DNA from: Sphingobium sp. TKS
GTDB lineage: Bacteria > Pseudomonadota > Alphaproteobacteria > Sphingomonadales > Sphingomonadaceae
Length of the DNA: 64,000 bases
Direction of reading: 5' to 3'
Assembly: GCF_001563265.1 (NCBI RefSeq)
Contig: NZ_CP005083.1
Span: 3,847,001-3,911,000 of the forward strand
Both the position numbers and the translations under genes were made by a program. This document shows positions 1-9,700 of the stretch, piece after piece. Below the pieces are notes generated by a model. The model ran no database searches and was not told the DNA's origin. It worked only from the letters and a program-made list of their open reading frames with translations. Position 1 is the stretch's first letter. Each line of letters opens with the position of its first letter.

Positions 1-40
1 GAAGGGGAATCCCAAAAATTACACTTCTGCCAAAGTAGTG
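1..40 (-). mobile_element. Terminus of an IS701-family element lying left of the window
   Basis: The last 15 bases of this segment (26-40) are identical to the terminal inverted repeat of the complete IS701-family element at 23680-25111. The resemblance to that element's left end continues inward almost to base 1, with a few mismatches. The tip is followed by CTAG at 41-44, which fits the YTAR 4-bp target duplication of the family. The element itself extends leftward out of view, with its left end facing right, so its transposase should be on the minus strand. The mismatches show it is a related copy and not an identical one. Confidence 0.8.
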
Positions 41-44
41 CTAG

Positions 45-206
45 AGATCGCGCGAGCCCTGAAGGTTCTGCGCAGGCGCATCGAAGCGGCGCAGATCCCC
101 TCATCGAATCTCGATGAGACGCTCAACATCGCCACCTGGAATAACCGCAGAACTATGTCCTGTATGATCTCGGCAAGCCGATTCTTGAGATATTCTTGAG
201 ATAAAG
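45..206 (+). pseudogene. Remnant of an endonuclease/exonuclease/phosphatase-like gene
   Basis: Directly after the IS701 tip one frame reads ARALKVLRRRIEAAQIP, then LDETLNIATWN. This resembles the N-terminal part of endonuclease/exonuclease/phosphatase-family proteins, in which ATWN(I/V)R is the first motif. The frame then breaks, and a second frame gives a fragment ending LYDLGKPILEIFLR before a stop. There is no intact start or end. The simplest reading is a gene truncated by the IS and then decayed. The family assignment comes from memory of the motif and is tentative. Confidence 0.4.
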
Positions 207-501
207 CGGCTGCGATATTGAGAGACTGGGCGATCAATTGAAAACATTTGGGATGAGTATGACGCCCGCGCCCGCAGCGGAATGATCATGCATTTGTGTT
301 GCCCATGACCTGCTCTCGATCTTGGGCCATCCGGCCGGAGCTGATCCGGTCAATCTGATGATCGAGCTGAAGTCCATCGATACACTCAGGAGCCTTACGT
401 AGTGACGTTGCCAGTCGGCGCGGTGATGGTGACCACAAAAGAGGTGGCTGGGTGAAACCTTGAGGCGGCCTCTGGCACCTTACGCAAGCTGGAGATGAGC
501 T
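207..501. other. Non-coding region upstream of ppsA
   Basis: No convincing coding frame is present. Stops are frequent and short frames have no family resemblance. The useful content is the TTACGTAG motif at 394-401 and a purine-rich stretch (CTGGAGATGAGCT) just before the ppsA start at 502, which can serve as its ribosome binding site. Confidence 0.5.
394..405 (+). promoter_or_regulatory. Putative FixJ-type site upstream of ppsA (TTACGTAGTGAC)
   Basis: TTACGTAGTGAC is about 100 bases upstream of the ppsA start. The same core followed by YG occurs at 15233 and 21034, each time just upstream of a gene start. The core differs at one base from the GTAMGTAG motif described for FixJ binding at the Sinorhizobium fixK promoter. 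A FixJ homologue is encoded at 20408-21022. Function is inferred. Confidence 0.45.
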
Positions 502-2883
502 ATGTCCAAGCCGATGATTTTGTGGTTCGAAGACATCGGTATCGCTGATGTGCCGGCCGTAGGCGGCAAGAACGCGTCTTTAGGCGAGATGACCGCGGCC
601 CTCGCTCAGAAGGGCGTGAAGGTGCCCTCTGGCTTTGCCACCACTGCGGACGCTTACAGGGCGTTCGTTCACGACAATGAGCTTGCACCCCGCATTACGG
701 AACATCTCTCCGCCTTCCACTCCGGCGGATGCACCCTTCAGGAAGCGGGGCAGGCTATAAGGAGTCTGTTTCTGGAAGCGGAAATGCCCTCCCATATCGC
801 CGAGGAGATTGTGTCCGCTTATGCGGAACTTGGCCGGCGTACCGGCACAGAGCGTCCCGCCGTTGCCGTGCGCAGCAGCGCGACCGCCGAAGATCTGCCG
901 GATGCGAGCTTCGCGGGCCAGCAGGAAACCTTCCTCAATGTCCGGGGCCGGGCCGCACTTCTGGCGGCCTGTCGTCGATGCTTCGCCTCGCTGTTCACCG
1001 ATCGCGCGATCAGTTACCGCGATGCGAAAGGCTTCGATCATCTCGAGGTTGCGCTGTCGATCGGCATTCAGCAGATGGTCCGTTCGGACCTGTGCGGATC
1101 GGGCGTCATGTTCTCGATCGATACCGAAACCGGCTTTCCAAATGCTATCGTCATCAGCGCCGCCTGGGGGCTGGGTGAGACCGTCGTCCAGGGGAGCGTA
1201 AACCCGGACAGATATGTCGTATTCAAACCGCTTCTCGCGCAGCCGGGGACCGAACCGATCATCGACAAGGAGTTGGGCGGCAAGGCGTTCCGCATGGTCT
1301 ATGGGGAAGGCGGAAGCCACCGTACGAGGATCGTCGAGACAACCGAGCAGGAGCGTCAGAGCTTCGTTCTCGATAACAGCGATATCGTCCAGCTCGCCCG
1401 GTGGGCCGTGGCGATCGAGGACCATTACCAGCGTCCCATGGACATGGAATGGGCGAAGGACGGCGAGACTGGTGAACTCTACATCGTCCAGGCACGCCCC
1501 GAAACGGTTCAGGCCCAGGCCAGCACCTCGACATTCCGGCATTACCGCCTCAAGGAGAAAGGCGACCCGCTATTGACGGGCGCGGCGGTGGGAACAGCCA
1601 TCGCTGCTGGCAAGGCTTGTGTCATCCGGACCGCCGCCGACATCGCCCAGTTCCGGGACGGGTCTATTCTCATCACTGAGACGACCGACCCCGATTGGGT
1701 TCCGGTCATGAAACGCGCGGCGGGGATCGTGACCAATCATGGCGGCACCACCAGCCACGCCGCCATCGTCAGCCGCGAACTCGGTGTTCCCGCAATCGTC
1801 GGCACCGGAAACGCGACCGAGATCATTGCCGAGAACAGCGAGATCACGATCAGCTGCGCTAACGGTGACGTCGGAACAATCTACGCCAGCATACTCGATT
1901 TTTCCGTGACGGACGTGGATATCGGCTCCCTGCCGGCCACCCGGACGGACATCATGGTCAATATCGCGAACCCGGCGGCGGCATTCCAGTGGTGGCGGCT
2001 TCCTGCCCGAGGGGTCGGCCTTGCGCGCATGGAGTTCATCATCAACGCGCATATCAAGGTGCATCCGATGGCACTGGTTCACCCGGATCGCGTGAGCGCT
2101 GAAGCTCAGCGGCAAATACGCGATCTGACCAAGGGGTATTCCGACCCATCGGAGTTTTTTGTCGATGTCCTCGCGCGCGGCATCGCGAAGCTTGCAAGTC
2201 CCTATTACCCGCACCCCGCCATCGTGCGCCTGAGCGATTTCAAAACGAACGAATATGCGCACCTTGTGGGCGGCGACGCCTTCGAGCCGGATGAGGAGAA
2301 TCCGATGCTCGGCTTCCGCGGCGCCTCGCGCTATTACGATGAACGGTATCGCGAAGGCTTCGCTCTCGAATGCCGCGCGCTCAAGCGGGTCCGGGAGGAA
2401 CTGGGCTTCTCGAACGTCATCGTCATGGTCCCCTTCTGCCGCACGCCGGCCGAGGCGGATCGCGTGCTCGAAGCGATGGCCGAGAACGGTTTGCGCCGCG
2501 GGGAGAATGGGCTGCAAATCTACATGATGTGCGAGATACCCTCGAACGTCATTCTCGCCGAGCAGTTCGCTACGCGCTTCGACGGATTTTCCATCGGCTC
2601 CAACGACCTCACCCAGCTTGTGTTGGGTGTCGACCGCGATTCCGGGATTCTGGCCAATCTCTTCGATGAAAGAGACGAAGCCGTCACCCGCATGATCTCG
2701 GAAGCCATTCGCAACGCGCACGCGGCGGGCATCAAGATCGGCATATGCGGCCAGGGGCCGAGCAACCATCCGGACTTTGCGGCGTTCCTGGTTTCGGAGG
2801 GTATCGATTCCATGTCGCTCAATCCCGACAGCTTCGTGCGAACGATCAAGGCCGTCGCGGAGGCGGAGGGACAGTCGGGCTGA
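502..2883 (+). CDS. ppsA: Phosphoenolpyruvate synthase (pyruvate, water dikinase)
   Basis: This 793-residue protein has the length and three-part layout of PEP synthase, which makes PEP from pyruvate and ATP for gluconeogenesis. The N-terminal ATP-grasp/PPDK half includes VGGKNASLGEM near the start and VRSSATAEDLPDASFAGQ. The central phosphohistidine domain has GGTTSHAAI, with the phosphorylated His at about residue 419. The C-terminal PEP/pyruvate barrel has GSNDLTQ and the CGQGPS loop, with the catalytic Cys at about residue 749. The start is the first ATG of the frame, after a GGAGATGAG ribosome site. It stands alone, with a putative FixJ motif about 100 bases upstream. In stress islands of this type ppsA is thought to let cells use C3 acids during energy limitation; that role is inferred from context. 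Confidence 0.95.
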   Translation: MSKPMILWFEDIGIADVPAVGGKNASLGEMTAALAQKGVKVPSGFATTADAYRAFVHDNELAPRITEHLSAFHSGGCTLQEAGQAIRSLFLEAEMPSHIAEEIVSAYAELGRRTGTERPAVAVRSSATAEDLPDASFAGQQETFLNVRGRAALLAACRRCFASLFTDRAISYRDAKGFDHLEVALSIGIQQMVRSDLCGSGVMFSIDTETGFPNAIVISAAWGLGETVVQGSVNPDRYVVFKPLLAQPGTEPIIDKELGGKAFRMVYGEGGSHRTRIVETTEQERQSFVLDNSDIVQLARWAVAIEDHYQRPMDMEWAKDGETGELYIVQARPETVQAQASTSTFRHYRLKEKGDPLLTGAAVGTAIAAGKACVIRTAADIAQFRDGSILITETTDPDWVPVMKRAAGIVTNHGGTTSHAAIVSRELGVPAIVGTGNATEIIAENSEITISCANGDVGTIYASILDFSVTDVDIGSLPATRTDIMVNIANPAAAFQWWRLPARGVGLARMEFIINAHIKVHPMALVHPDRVSAEAQRQIRDLTKGYSDPSEFFVDVLARGIAKLASPYYPHPAIVRLSDFKTNEYAHLVGGDAFEPDEENPMLGFRGASRYYDERYREGFALECRALKRVREELGFSNVIVMVPFCRTPAEADRVLEAMAENGLRRGENGLQIYMMCEIPSNVILAEQFATRFDGFSIGSNDLTQLVLGVDRDSGILANLFDERDEAVTRMISEAIRNAHAAGIKIGICGQGPSNHPDFAAFLVSEGIDSMSLNPDSFVRTIKAVAEAEGQSG

Positions 2884-3058
2884 GCGCCGGGTGAAATGAC
2901 ACTGATGCGAGGTACAGGAAATTGCGTCTACCGGTGATGATCCGCCTGGTGTGCATGGCGGTGACAAAACCAGCCAGTGGAGCGCCGGCATTGTGCTGAG
3001 CGCGGCGGAGTAAAATCCGGCCATTGGTTAGGCTGAACCTTTTTGAGGTCGGCCAAGG

Positions 3059-4546
3059 ATGTTTGCCGTGGAGAGCTACGCCGCTGTTCGGCGCTTTGTG
3101 TTTATCGAGGGTCACAGCCAGCGCGAGGCGGCGCGGGTCTTCGGGCTGAGCCGGGAGACGGTGGGGAAGATGTGCCGGTTCTCGCTACCGCCGGGCTACA
3201 CGCGGACCAAGCCCGTGGAGAAGCCGAAGCTGGGTCCTCTGCTACCGGTGATCGACGCGATCCTGGCGGCGGATGGGACCGCGCCGGTGAAGCAGCGGCA
3301 TACCGCCAAGCGGATCTTCGAGCGGCTCCGCGACGAGCATGGCTTTGCAGGCGGCTACACGGTGGTGAAGGATTATGTCCGGATCAGCCGAGCCCGCGGG
3401 CGCGAGACGTTCGTGCCACTGGCCCACCCACCGGGCCATGCGCAGGTCGATTTTGGCGAAGCGGTCGGGGTGATCGGCGGGGTGCGGCAGAAGATCCACT
3501 TCTTCTGTATCGACCTGCCGCAGTCGGACGCCTGCTTCGTGAAGGCGTTCCCGCGCGAGACCACCGAGGCATTCCTCGACGGGCACGTGTCGGCGTTCGC
3601 CTTCTTCGGCGGAGTGCCGCTATCGATCCTGTACGACAACACCAAGATCGCGGTGGCGAAGATCTGCGGCGACGGGAAGCGCGAGCGGACGCGGGCCTTC
3701 ACCGAACTGGTCAGCCATTACCTGTTCCGAGACCGCTTCGGCCGTCCGGGCAAGGGCAACGACAAAGGCAAGGTCGAGGGACTGGTGAAGTTTGCCCGGC
3801 GCTGCTTCATGACGCCGGTCCCTGACGCGGCGAGCTTCGATGCCTTCAACGCCGAACTGGAGCATCGCTGCCGCGCGCGCCAGGCCGAGCGTGCCGGCCG
3901 GCACACCGCGACCATCGGTGAGCGCCTGGTGGCCGATCTGGCAGCGCTGCGCCCATTGCCGGCGGTGCCGCTGGAACCGTGCGAGAAGCGGGCAGCGCGT
4001 GTCTCCTCGACGGCGCTGGTGCGCTACCGGACCAACGACTACTCGGTGCCGACGGCCTATGGGTTCCAGGACGTCGTGGTGAAGGGCTTCGTCGATGAGG
4101 TCGTGATCCTGTGCGGTGGGCAGGAGATCGCCCGGCATCCCCGCTGCTACGCCGAAGGTGCGTTCATCGCCGAGCCGCTCCACTATCTCGCCCTCATCGA
4201 GACCAAGCCGGGGGCGCTCGACCAGGCGGCTGCGTTGCAGGGCTGGCGCCTGCCTGAGGTGTTCCAGCATCTGCGGCATCTGTTGGAGGCCAGGATGGGC
4301 AATCGCGGCAAGCGCGAGTTCATCCAGGTCCTGCGGCTGCTGGAGGCCTTGCCGCTCGATATCGTCACCGCTGCGGTGACCCAGGCGATCCAGATCGGCG
4401 CGCCCGGCTTCGACGCAGTCAAGCTGATCGCGCTGGCGCGCATCGAGCGGCGGCCCGCCCGGCTCGATCTGGCGGCCTATCCGCATCTGCCCAGAACCGC
4501 GGTGAAGACGACGTCGGCGGCCGACTATGCGGTGCTGGCGGCATGA
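3059..4546 (+). CDS. istA: IS21-family transposase IstA, copy 1
   Basis: This 495-residue protein is the DDE transposase of an IS21-type element. The N-terminus carries a helix-turn-helix (SQREAARVFGLSRETVGKM, about residues 20-40) that should bind the element ends. The rve/integrase core follows, with HAQVDFGEA giving the first catalytic Asp, LSILYDNTKIAV the second, and GNDKGKVEGLVKF carrying the catalytic Glu. It is coupled to istB by a 4-base ATGA overlap, as usual in the family. It is intact and probably active. The ATG at 3059 was chosen because the helix-turn-helix begins soon after it. Confidence 0.95.
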   Translation: MFAVESYAAVRRFVFIEGHSQREAARVFGLSRETVGKMCRFSLPPGYTRTKPVEKPKLGPLLPVIDAILAADGTAPVKQRHTAKRIFERLRDEHGFAGGYTVVKDYVRISRARGRETFVPLAHPPGHAQVDFGEAVGVIGGVRQKIHFFCIDLPQSDACFVKAFPRETTEAFLDGHVSAFAFFGGVPLSILYDNTKIAVAKICGDGKRERTRAFTELVSHYLFRDRFGRPGKGNDKGKVEGLVKFARRCFMTPVPDAASFDAFNAELEHRCRARQAERAGRHTATIGERLVADLAALRPLPAVPLEPCEKRAARVSSTALVRYRTNDYSVPTAYGFQDVVVKGFVDEVVILCGGQEIARHPRCYAEGAFIAEPLHYLALIETKPGALDQAAALQGWRLPEVFQHLRHLLEARMGNRGKREFIQVLRLLEALPLDIVTAAVTQAIQIGAPGFDAVKLIALARIERRPARLDLAAYPHLPRTAVKTTSAADYAVLAA

Positions 4547-5403
4547 CCCGGGCTGATGACCCGATGCCCACGGGCACGATGAGCACGGCGCCGCAGGTGC
4601 TGCTCGCCCATCACCTCAAGCAGCTGAAGCTGCCGACGGTGCTGCGCGAGTATGACAAGGTCGCCCGCGAGTGCGCCCGCGATGGTGTCGATCACCCGCG
4701 CTACCTGCTCCGGCTGATCGAACTGGAGCTGATCGACCGCGAACGGCGCACGGTCGAGCGACGCATCCGGGCCGCCCGGTTCCCGGCGGTGAAGAGCTTC
4801 GACACGTTCGACTTCGCCGCCATCCCCAGCCTCAACAAGCCGCTGGTGCTCGAGCTGGCCCGCTGCGAGTACATCCTGCGCCGCGAGAACGTCATCGCAC
4901 TTGGCAACAGCGGCACCGGCAAGACCCATGCCGCGCTCGCGCTGGGCCTGGCGGCCTGCCAGAAGGGGTTCACGGTCGCGTTCACCACCGCCGCCGCACT
5001 GGTCAACCAACTCATGGAGGCGCGCGACGAGCGCCGGCTGCTCAAGCTCCAGCGCGAGCTTGCCGCGGTCAAGCTGCTGATCGTCGATGAGCTGGGCTAT
5101 GTGCCGCTGACGGCGACCGGCGCCGAACTGCTGTTCGAGGTCTTCTCGCAGCGCTACGAGCGCGGCTCGACCATCGTCACGTCCAACCTGCCCTTCGAGG
5201 ACTGGACACAGGTCCTGGGCTCCGAACGGCTCACCGGCGCGCTGCTCGACCGGCTGACCCACCACGTCAGTATTCTGACCATGAACGGCGACAGCTACCG
5301 GCTGAAGCAGTCCGCCGGCCGCCGCCGATCCGCCGCCAGGGCGGAGCAATACCCGGCCAGCGACACCATCGACCCGGACACCGGCCAGATCACCACCACC
5401 TGA
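4543..5403 (+). CDS. istB: IS21-family helper ATPase IstB, copy 1
   Basis: This 286-residue DnaA/DnaC-like AAA+ protein assists IstA in target choice. The Walker A motif GNSGTGKTH is near residue 125, and Walker B LLIVDELGYVPL is near residue 180. An arginine-rich tail (AGRRRSAARAEQ) follows the AAA+ core. The start ATG overlaps the istA stop (ATGA), which implies translational coupling. A 42-bp perfect palindrome follows the stop by 15 bases and probably terminates the transcript. Confidence 0.95.
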   Translation: MTRADDPMPTGTMSTAPQVLLAHHLKQLKLPTVLREYDKVARECARDGVDHPRYLLRLIELELIDRERRTVERRIRAARFPAVKSFDTFDFAAIPSLNKPLVLELARCEYILRRENVIALGNSGTGKTHAALALGLAACQKGFTVAFTTAAALVNQLMEARDERRLLKLQRELAAVKLLIVDELGYVPLTATGAELLFEVFSQRYERGSTIVTSNLPFEDWTQVLGSERLTGALLDRLTHHVSILTMNGDSYRLKQSAGRRRSAARAEQYPASDTIDPDTGQITTT

Positions 5404-5418
5404 TCGGCAAAGACAACA

Positions 5419-5460
5419 ATGATATGAAGAGGGCCCCGATCGGGGCCCTCTTCATATCAT
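5419..5460 (+). terminator. Perfect 42-bp palindrome after istB, copy 1
   Basis: The arm ATGATATGAAGAGGGCCCCG and its complement meet at GA/TC, giving a 21-bp stem with almost no loop. It sits just after istB inside the IS and is repeated in copy 2 at 30331-30372. It can act as a terminator in both directions, although there is no long T run. Protection of the IS genes from outside transcription is an alternative. Confidence 0.6.
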
Positions 5461-5528
5461 CATCCCTGCATCAACAATGGCCTGCTTTTACTCCGCCCCG
5501 CTGGCTTGGAATCAGACCGCCGTTGACA

Positions 5529-5764
5529 GCCTGGGTTCACCCGCATATTGTCGCGCAATCGCGAGCTCGGGAAGGTTACCCGAGAACGTCGTCTGAGTCC
5601 GGCGGCATTCGTAAAAGCCCTAATGGCCCCATCCTGGAACCGCCGATAGCCTTTGAGTGCTGGCTGGAATCGGGGAACAGGGTCCGGCCAGATGACGTTG
5701 ATAGCAACAGTCGGAATGAGCGCCGCCGGTAGCGGGGAGACGGACGGCAACAGGAGGTTTTCCT
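5529..5764 (+). other. Leader region of the usp - ndvB operon
   Basis: No gene is seen between the IS21 right end and the usp start. CTCGGG at 5566-5571 and CCCGAG at 5579-5584 form a 6-bp stem with a 7-base loop that contains GTTACC. A strong ribosome site, AGGAGG, is at about 5752-5757. The original promoter of usp may have been separated from upstream sequence by the IS21 insertion. Confidence 0.4.
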
Positions 5765-6778
5765 ATGTCTGCCGTATCTGCCTTTCCATCCTTCTCCCAG
5801 CCCCGAATGTCCGCGAAGACATCCGGCGTCGTCGCGTGCATCGATTGCACCGATCGCAACGCGTGGATCTATCCACACGCTCTTGCTCTGGCTTCAACGC
5901 TCGACGTTCCGGTAACGCTGCTTCAGGTCTTGGACAGAGACGCGTCGCCCGACGCACGGCCTGACCCCATCGAGTGCAATCTTCGTCGCCGCGAGGCCAT
6001 GCGGGTGCTCGATCGTTGTGCTGCGACGATCGAACCGTCCTCATCTCAAACGACCATTGAGCTCGCAGAAGGACCGGCGGCGGAGGAAATCTGCCGGTAC
6101 GTGCGGGAGTGTGACGAAGGGATGGTCGTGCTGGGCAGGCGCGGACGAAAGGAAGCCGGCCGCGACGGCGTGGGGGGCACGGTCCACAAGGTGCTGTCCC
6201 AGGCACCAGGCCCTGTCCTGCTTGTTCCGGTGGAAGCGCCCGTCCCGGGTTCGGCCTATCGACGGATCGTGGTGCCGCTCGATGGCTCGCGCTGGGCCGA
6301 AAGCGTGCTGCCCCTTGCGGTGCGCCTCGCGAAGGCAGCCGACGCCGAGCTGCTGCTCGTTCATGTCGTCCCCACGCCCGAAATGATCCAGGCGCGACCC
6401 CTGGAAACCGAAGACGAGACGCTGCGCGAAAACCTGATCGAACGCAACGAGCAGGCCGCGCGCAGCTATCTGGATCGGACCAGGTCCAATCTTTCGGCGA
6501 TGGGCCTTCGCGCTCGCGCGATTGTCATCCGTGGCGGCGACGTTCGCGACACGCTTTGCGCGTTGGTCGATCGCGAAGCGGCTGATCTCGCGGTGATGTC
6601 CGCACGCGGGCACGGGCATCAGCATGTCAGGGACGTCCCGTACGGAACGGTTGCCTCCTATCTGATGGCCCATTGCAGTGTCCCGATGCTCGTCCTGCCT
6701 TCGGCGAGCCGCAAGGCGCAAATGACTTCGCCTGCCGCCAGCCAGAGCGTGAGATTGCCAACGGCCATTCAGGTCTGA
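5765..6778 (+). CDS. Tandem-domain universal stress protein (UspA family)
   Basis: This 337-residue cytoplasmic protein has two UspA domains. The first, about residues 20-155, ends in VVLGRRGRKEAGRDGVGGT and LLVPV. The second, about residues 160-310, begins YRRIVVPLDGSRWAES and ends with ARGHGHQHVRDVPYGT before LVLPS. Both keep the G-2X-G-9X-G(S/T) pattern of ATP-binding Usp proteins. Tandem Usp proteins are common in low-oxygen regulons of Proteobacteria and Mycobacteria; the link here is from context. The next gene starts 3 bases after its stop, so usp and the glucan synthase form one operon. The AGGAGG ribosome site 8 bases before the ATG supports the start. Confidence 0.9.
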   Translation: MSAVSAFPSFSQPRMSAKTSGVVACIDCTDRNAWIYPHALALASTLDVPVTLLQVLDRDASPDARPDPIECNLRRREAMRVLDRCAATIEPSSSQTTIELAEGPAAEEICRYVRECDEGMVVLGRRGRKEAGRDGVGGTVHKVLSQAPGPVLLVPVEAPVPGSAYRRIVVPLDGSRWAESVLPLAVRLAKAADAELLLVHVVPTPEMIQARPLETEDETLRENLIERNEQAARSYLDRTRSNLSAMGLRARAIVIRGGDVRDTLCALVDREAADLAVMSARGHGHQHVRDVPYGTVASYLMAHCSVPMLVLPSASRKAQMTSPAASQSVRLPTAIQV

Positions 6779-6781
6779 TTG

Positions 6782-9700
6782 ATGGCCGATTATGAGGAGC
6801 GCGATCCGCTCGCCGGGGCGGCGGAGGAGGTCGCCGACCGTCATCACCTGACAGGACTGCTCGGCAAGTCGGTGCCGCTGCCCGCATGGGCGCATCTCGA
6901 GGAGATGAAGACGTGGCTGAGGCAGGCCCGACAGGCGGCCGCCAAGGCCGACAAGCGCGCAGGCGCCGCGGCTGAATGGCTGCTCGACAACGATTATCAG
7001 ATACAACGCGCCATCCTGCAGATCCGCGAGGATCTTCCCGAAGAGTTCTACGCGAAACTTCCGGCGATCTCCGGGGACGGGCTCGGTCGCCCTCGCGTGC
7101 ATCAGCTTGCCCATGCCTTGCTGCAGGCTTCTCACCTGCAGGTCTCGCTGAATGGCGCGGTGCTGTTCGTAGAACAATATCAAAAGACGATGCCGCTCAG
7201 CATCGCCGAGACCTGGGCCTTCCCGACCATGCTGCGCATAGTCTGCCTGGAATTGCTCATCGGAGGTTTCAGCCACCTCTTCCCGGAGGTCGAGCCGCCC
7301 TTTGAGATCGTCGAGACGCCCGACACGGCGATGGTTGGTTTTGACGATACGGAATGCGTCGCGCGCGCAATCGCGAACCTTGGCGTGATCGCGACGATTC
7401 AATGGAACGACTTCTTCGATCGAACGAGCCAGGTCGAAGCCATCCTCCGGCGCGACCCGGCAGGCGTCTATCCACATATGGACTTCGATACGCGCGATCG
7501 ATATCGCCATGCGGTCGAGCAGCTTGCCGACCAGTCGGGACTCCCGGAATGGGATGTCGCCGAGCGTGCCTTGCGCCAGTGCCATAGCAGCGACGAAGCG
7601 CCATCGGGCCATGTAGGCTTCTGGCTCATCGATATCGGACGGCCTGCCTTTGCCGACGCGATCGATCCTCGTCCATGGACGCCGGGCTCGATATTGCGAC
7701 GCGCGCTGCGTTATCCAGGCCTGCTTTATGCAGCCGCCTTGCTGCTCGCGGGCCTTGCGGGCTTTGCTCTACCCGCAGCCTATCTGGTTTCCACCGGCGC
7801 CACCGCCGGATCCTGGCTTCTAGGGATCGCGCTCACCCTGCTACCCGCATCGATCCTGAGCATCACCTTCGTCAATTGGCTCGTGACCCACATCGTTCGG
7901 CCGAACGTACTCCCCAAGCTCGATTTCAAGGAAGGCATCCCCGAAAGTTCGGCGACGGCAGTCGTGATGCCTGTCTTGGTCGCGCGATTGTCGGACATCG
8001 CGCCGCTGCTTCGGCGCCTGGAGGCGCACCGCCTTTCCAATCCCGACGCCGCGCTCGAATTCGTGCTGCTCAGCGACTTCGCCGATGCATCACAGGAAAG
8101 TGTCTCGGTCGATGCCGATATCGTTCGCGCGCTGACCAGCGGGATCGAGGAACTCAACGCGCGCTTTGCCAATGCCAAGGGACGTGGGCCGTTCCATTTG
8201 CTGCATCGGCCACGACGGTTCAACGCGGCCCAGGGCTGCTGGATGGGCTGGGAGCGAAAGCGCGGAAAGCTTGAGCAGTTCAACGCCTTCATCCTGAACG
8301 GAGATGCGTCCCCCTTCAATGTGACCGTCGGCAGCATCGAACGGTTGCGGCGATGCCGTTTCGTGATGACGGCCGATGCCGATACCAGGTTGTCGGCCGG
8401 CATCGTCCGGCGACTGGTGGGGACGCTATCTCATCCCCTTAACCGCGCCCACTTCAACGCTGCGACCGGCGCGGTCGAACGAGGATATACGGTTCTTCAG
8501 CCGCGCGTTGAGCTGGCGCCGGAAGCGACCGGCCAATCCTTGTTTTCGCGCCTCTACGGGGGCGACACGACCATCGATATCTATTCGCGCGCCGTATCCG
8601 ACGTCTATCAGGACCTGCTCGGCACAGGCGTCTACGTGGGCAAGGGCCTCTATGATGTGGCGGCCTTTCATCGGAGCCTCGAAGGGCGCGTTCCCGAGAA
8701 TACACTTCTCAGCCATGACCTGTTCGAAGGACTGCACGGGCGAGCGGCGCTGGTCAGCGATGCGATCGTTTATGAGAGCTTCCCGACCAGCTATCTCGAC
8801 TTCACCTGGCGCTGGCACAGATGGGTCCGTGGGGACTGGCAGATCCTGCCATGGCTCTTTCCCTTCGTGCCCGGCGGCGATGGCCGATGGCTGCGCAACC
8901 GGCTCGGCTGGTTCGATCGGCTGAAGATATTCGACAATTTGCGGCGCAGCATAATTCCAGCGAGTATTGTGGCGCTGCTGGTGGGTGGATGGTTTCTTCT
9001 CCATGGGCAGCCCTGGGTCTGGACCTTGCTTGCCGTCATCGCGCCCGGTGCATATCTCTTTACGGACCTCGTGACCGGCCTCGCGCAGGGCCGCCGCCGC
9101 GGCGTCATGCAGAACCTGCTGCGACGTCTGGCGGATCACGCGGGTCGCTGGTTTCTCGCTATCGTCTTTCTCGTCAGTGACGCGATGATAGCGCTGCATG
9201 CCATTGCCATCACCCTATGGCGTCTCCATTCGGGCCAAAGAAAGCTCGAATGGACGTCGGCCGCCCACATGGCGACGCGCAACGCGGCGCGACATCCGCG
9301 ACTGGCGGCATGGCGTGACATGGCCGCCTCTCCGGTGTTCGCGCTGATCATCGGCGCGGGTCTGTTCCTTGCCGCGCCCGCTTCCCTGCCTGTCGCGGCT
9401 CCCCTGCTGCTGCTCTGGTTCATTGCGCCTGAGATCGCGATCCGGATCAGCCGTCCGATTGAGCCGGCAAAGGACACGCTGTCCGAAAACGATCGAAAGT
9501 TCCTGAGACTGATGGCGCGGCGCACCTGGCTCTTTTTCGAGACCTTTGTGCGCCCCGAGGACAACTGGCTGCCACCCGATAACTATCAGGAGCCGCCCGA
9601 CGAGGAAATCGCGCACCGAACCTCGCCGACCAACATCGGAATGATGATGGTATCGGTCCTCACTGCCTGGCGCCTCGGACATATCGGCCTCAACGAGGTT

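Larger units (their letters stand above)
2950..5528 (+). mobile_element. IS21-family insertion sequence, copy 1 (2579 bp)
   Basis: The element carries istA and istB. It is bounded by imperfect inverted repeats starting TGT: left TGTGCATGGCGGTG, right (reverse complement) TGTCAACGGCGGTC, and matching continues to a shared AGCCAG. It is flanked by a 6-bp direct duplication GCCTGG at 2944-2949 and 5529-5534, so this copy is a clean insertion between ppsA and the following usp gene. A second copy that appears identical is at 27862-30440 in the same orientation. No difference was seen between the two where they were compared; the boundaries come from where the two copies diverge. Confidence 0.95.

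Noticed and set aside
1570..3024. Long minus-strand open frame (484 codons) opposite ppsA
   Set aside because: It is antisense to a well-supported gene, its product has no family resemblance, and GC-rich codons commonly keep the opposite strand open.
6041..7612. Minus-strand frame of 523 codons across usp and ndvB
   Set aside because: It spans two real genes on the other strand and gives a low-complexity Arg/Gly-rich product.
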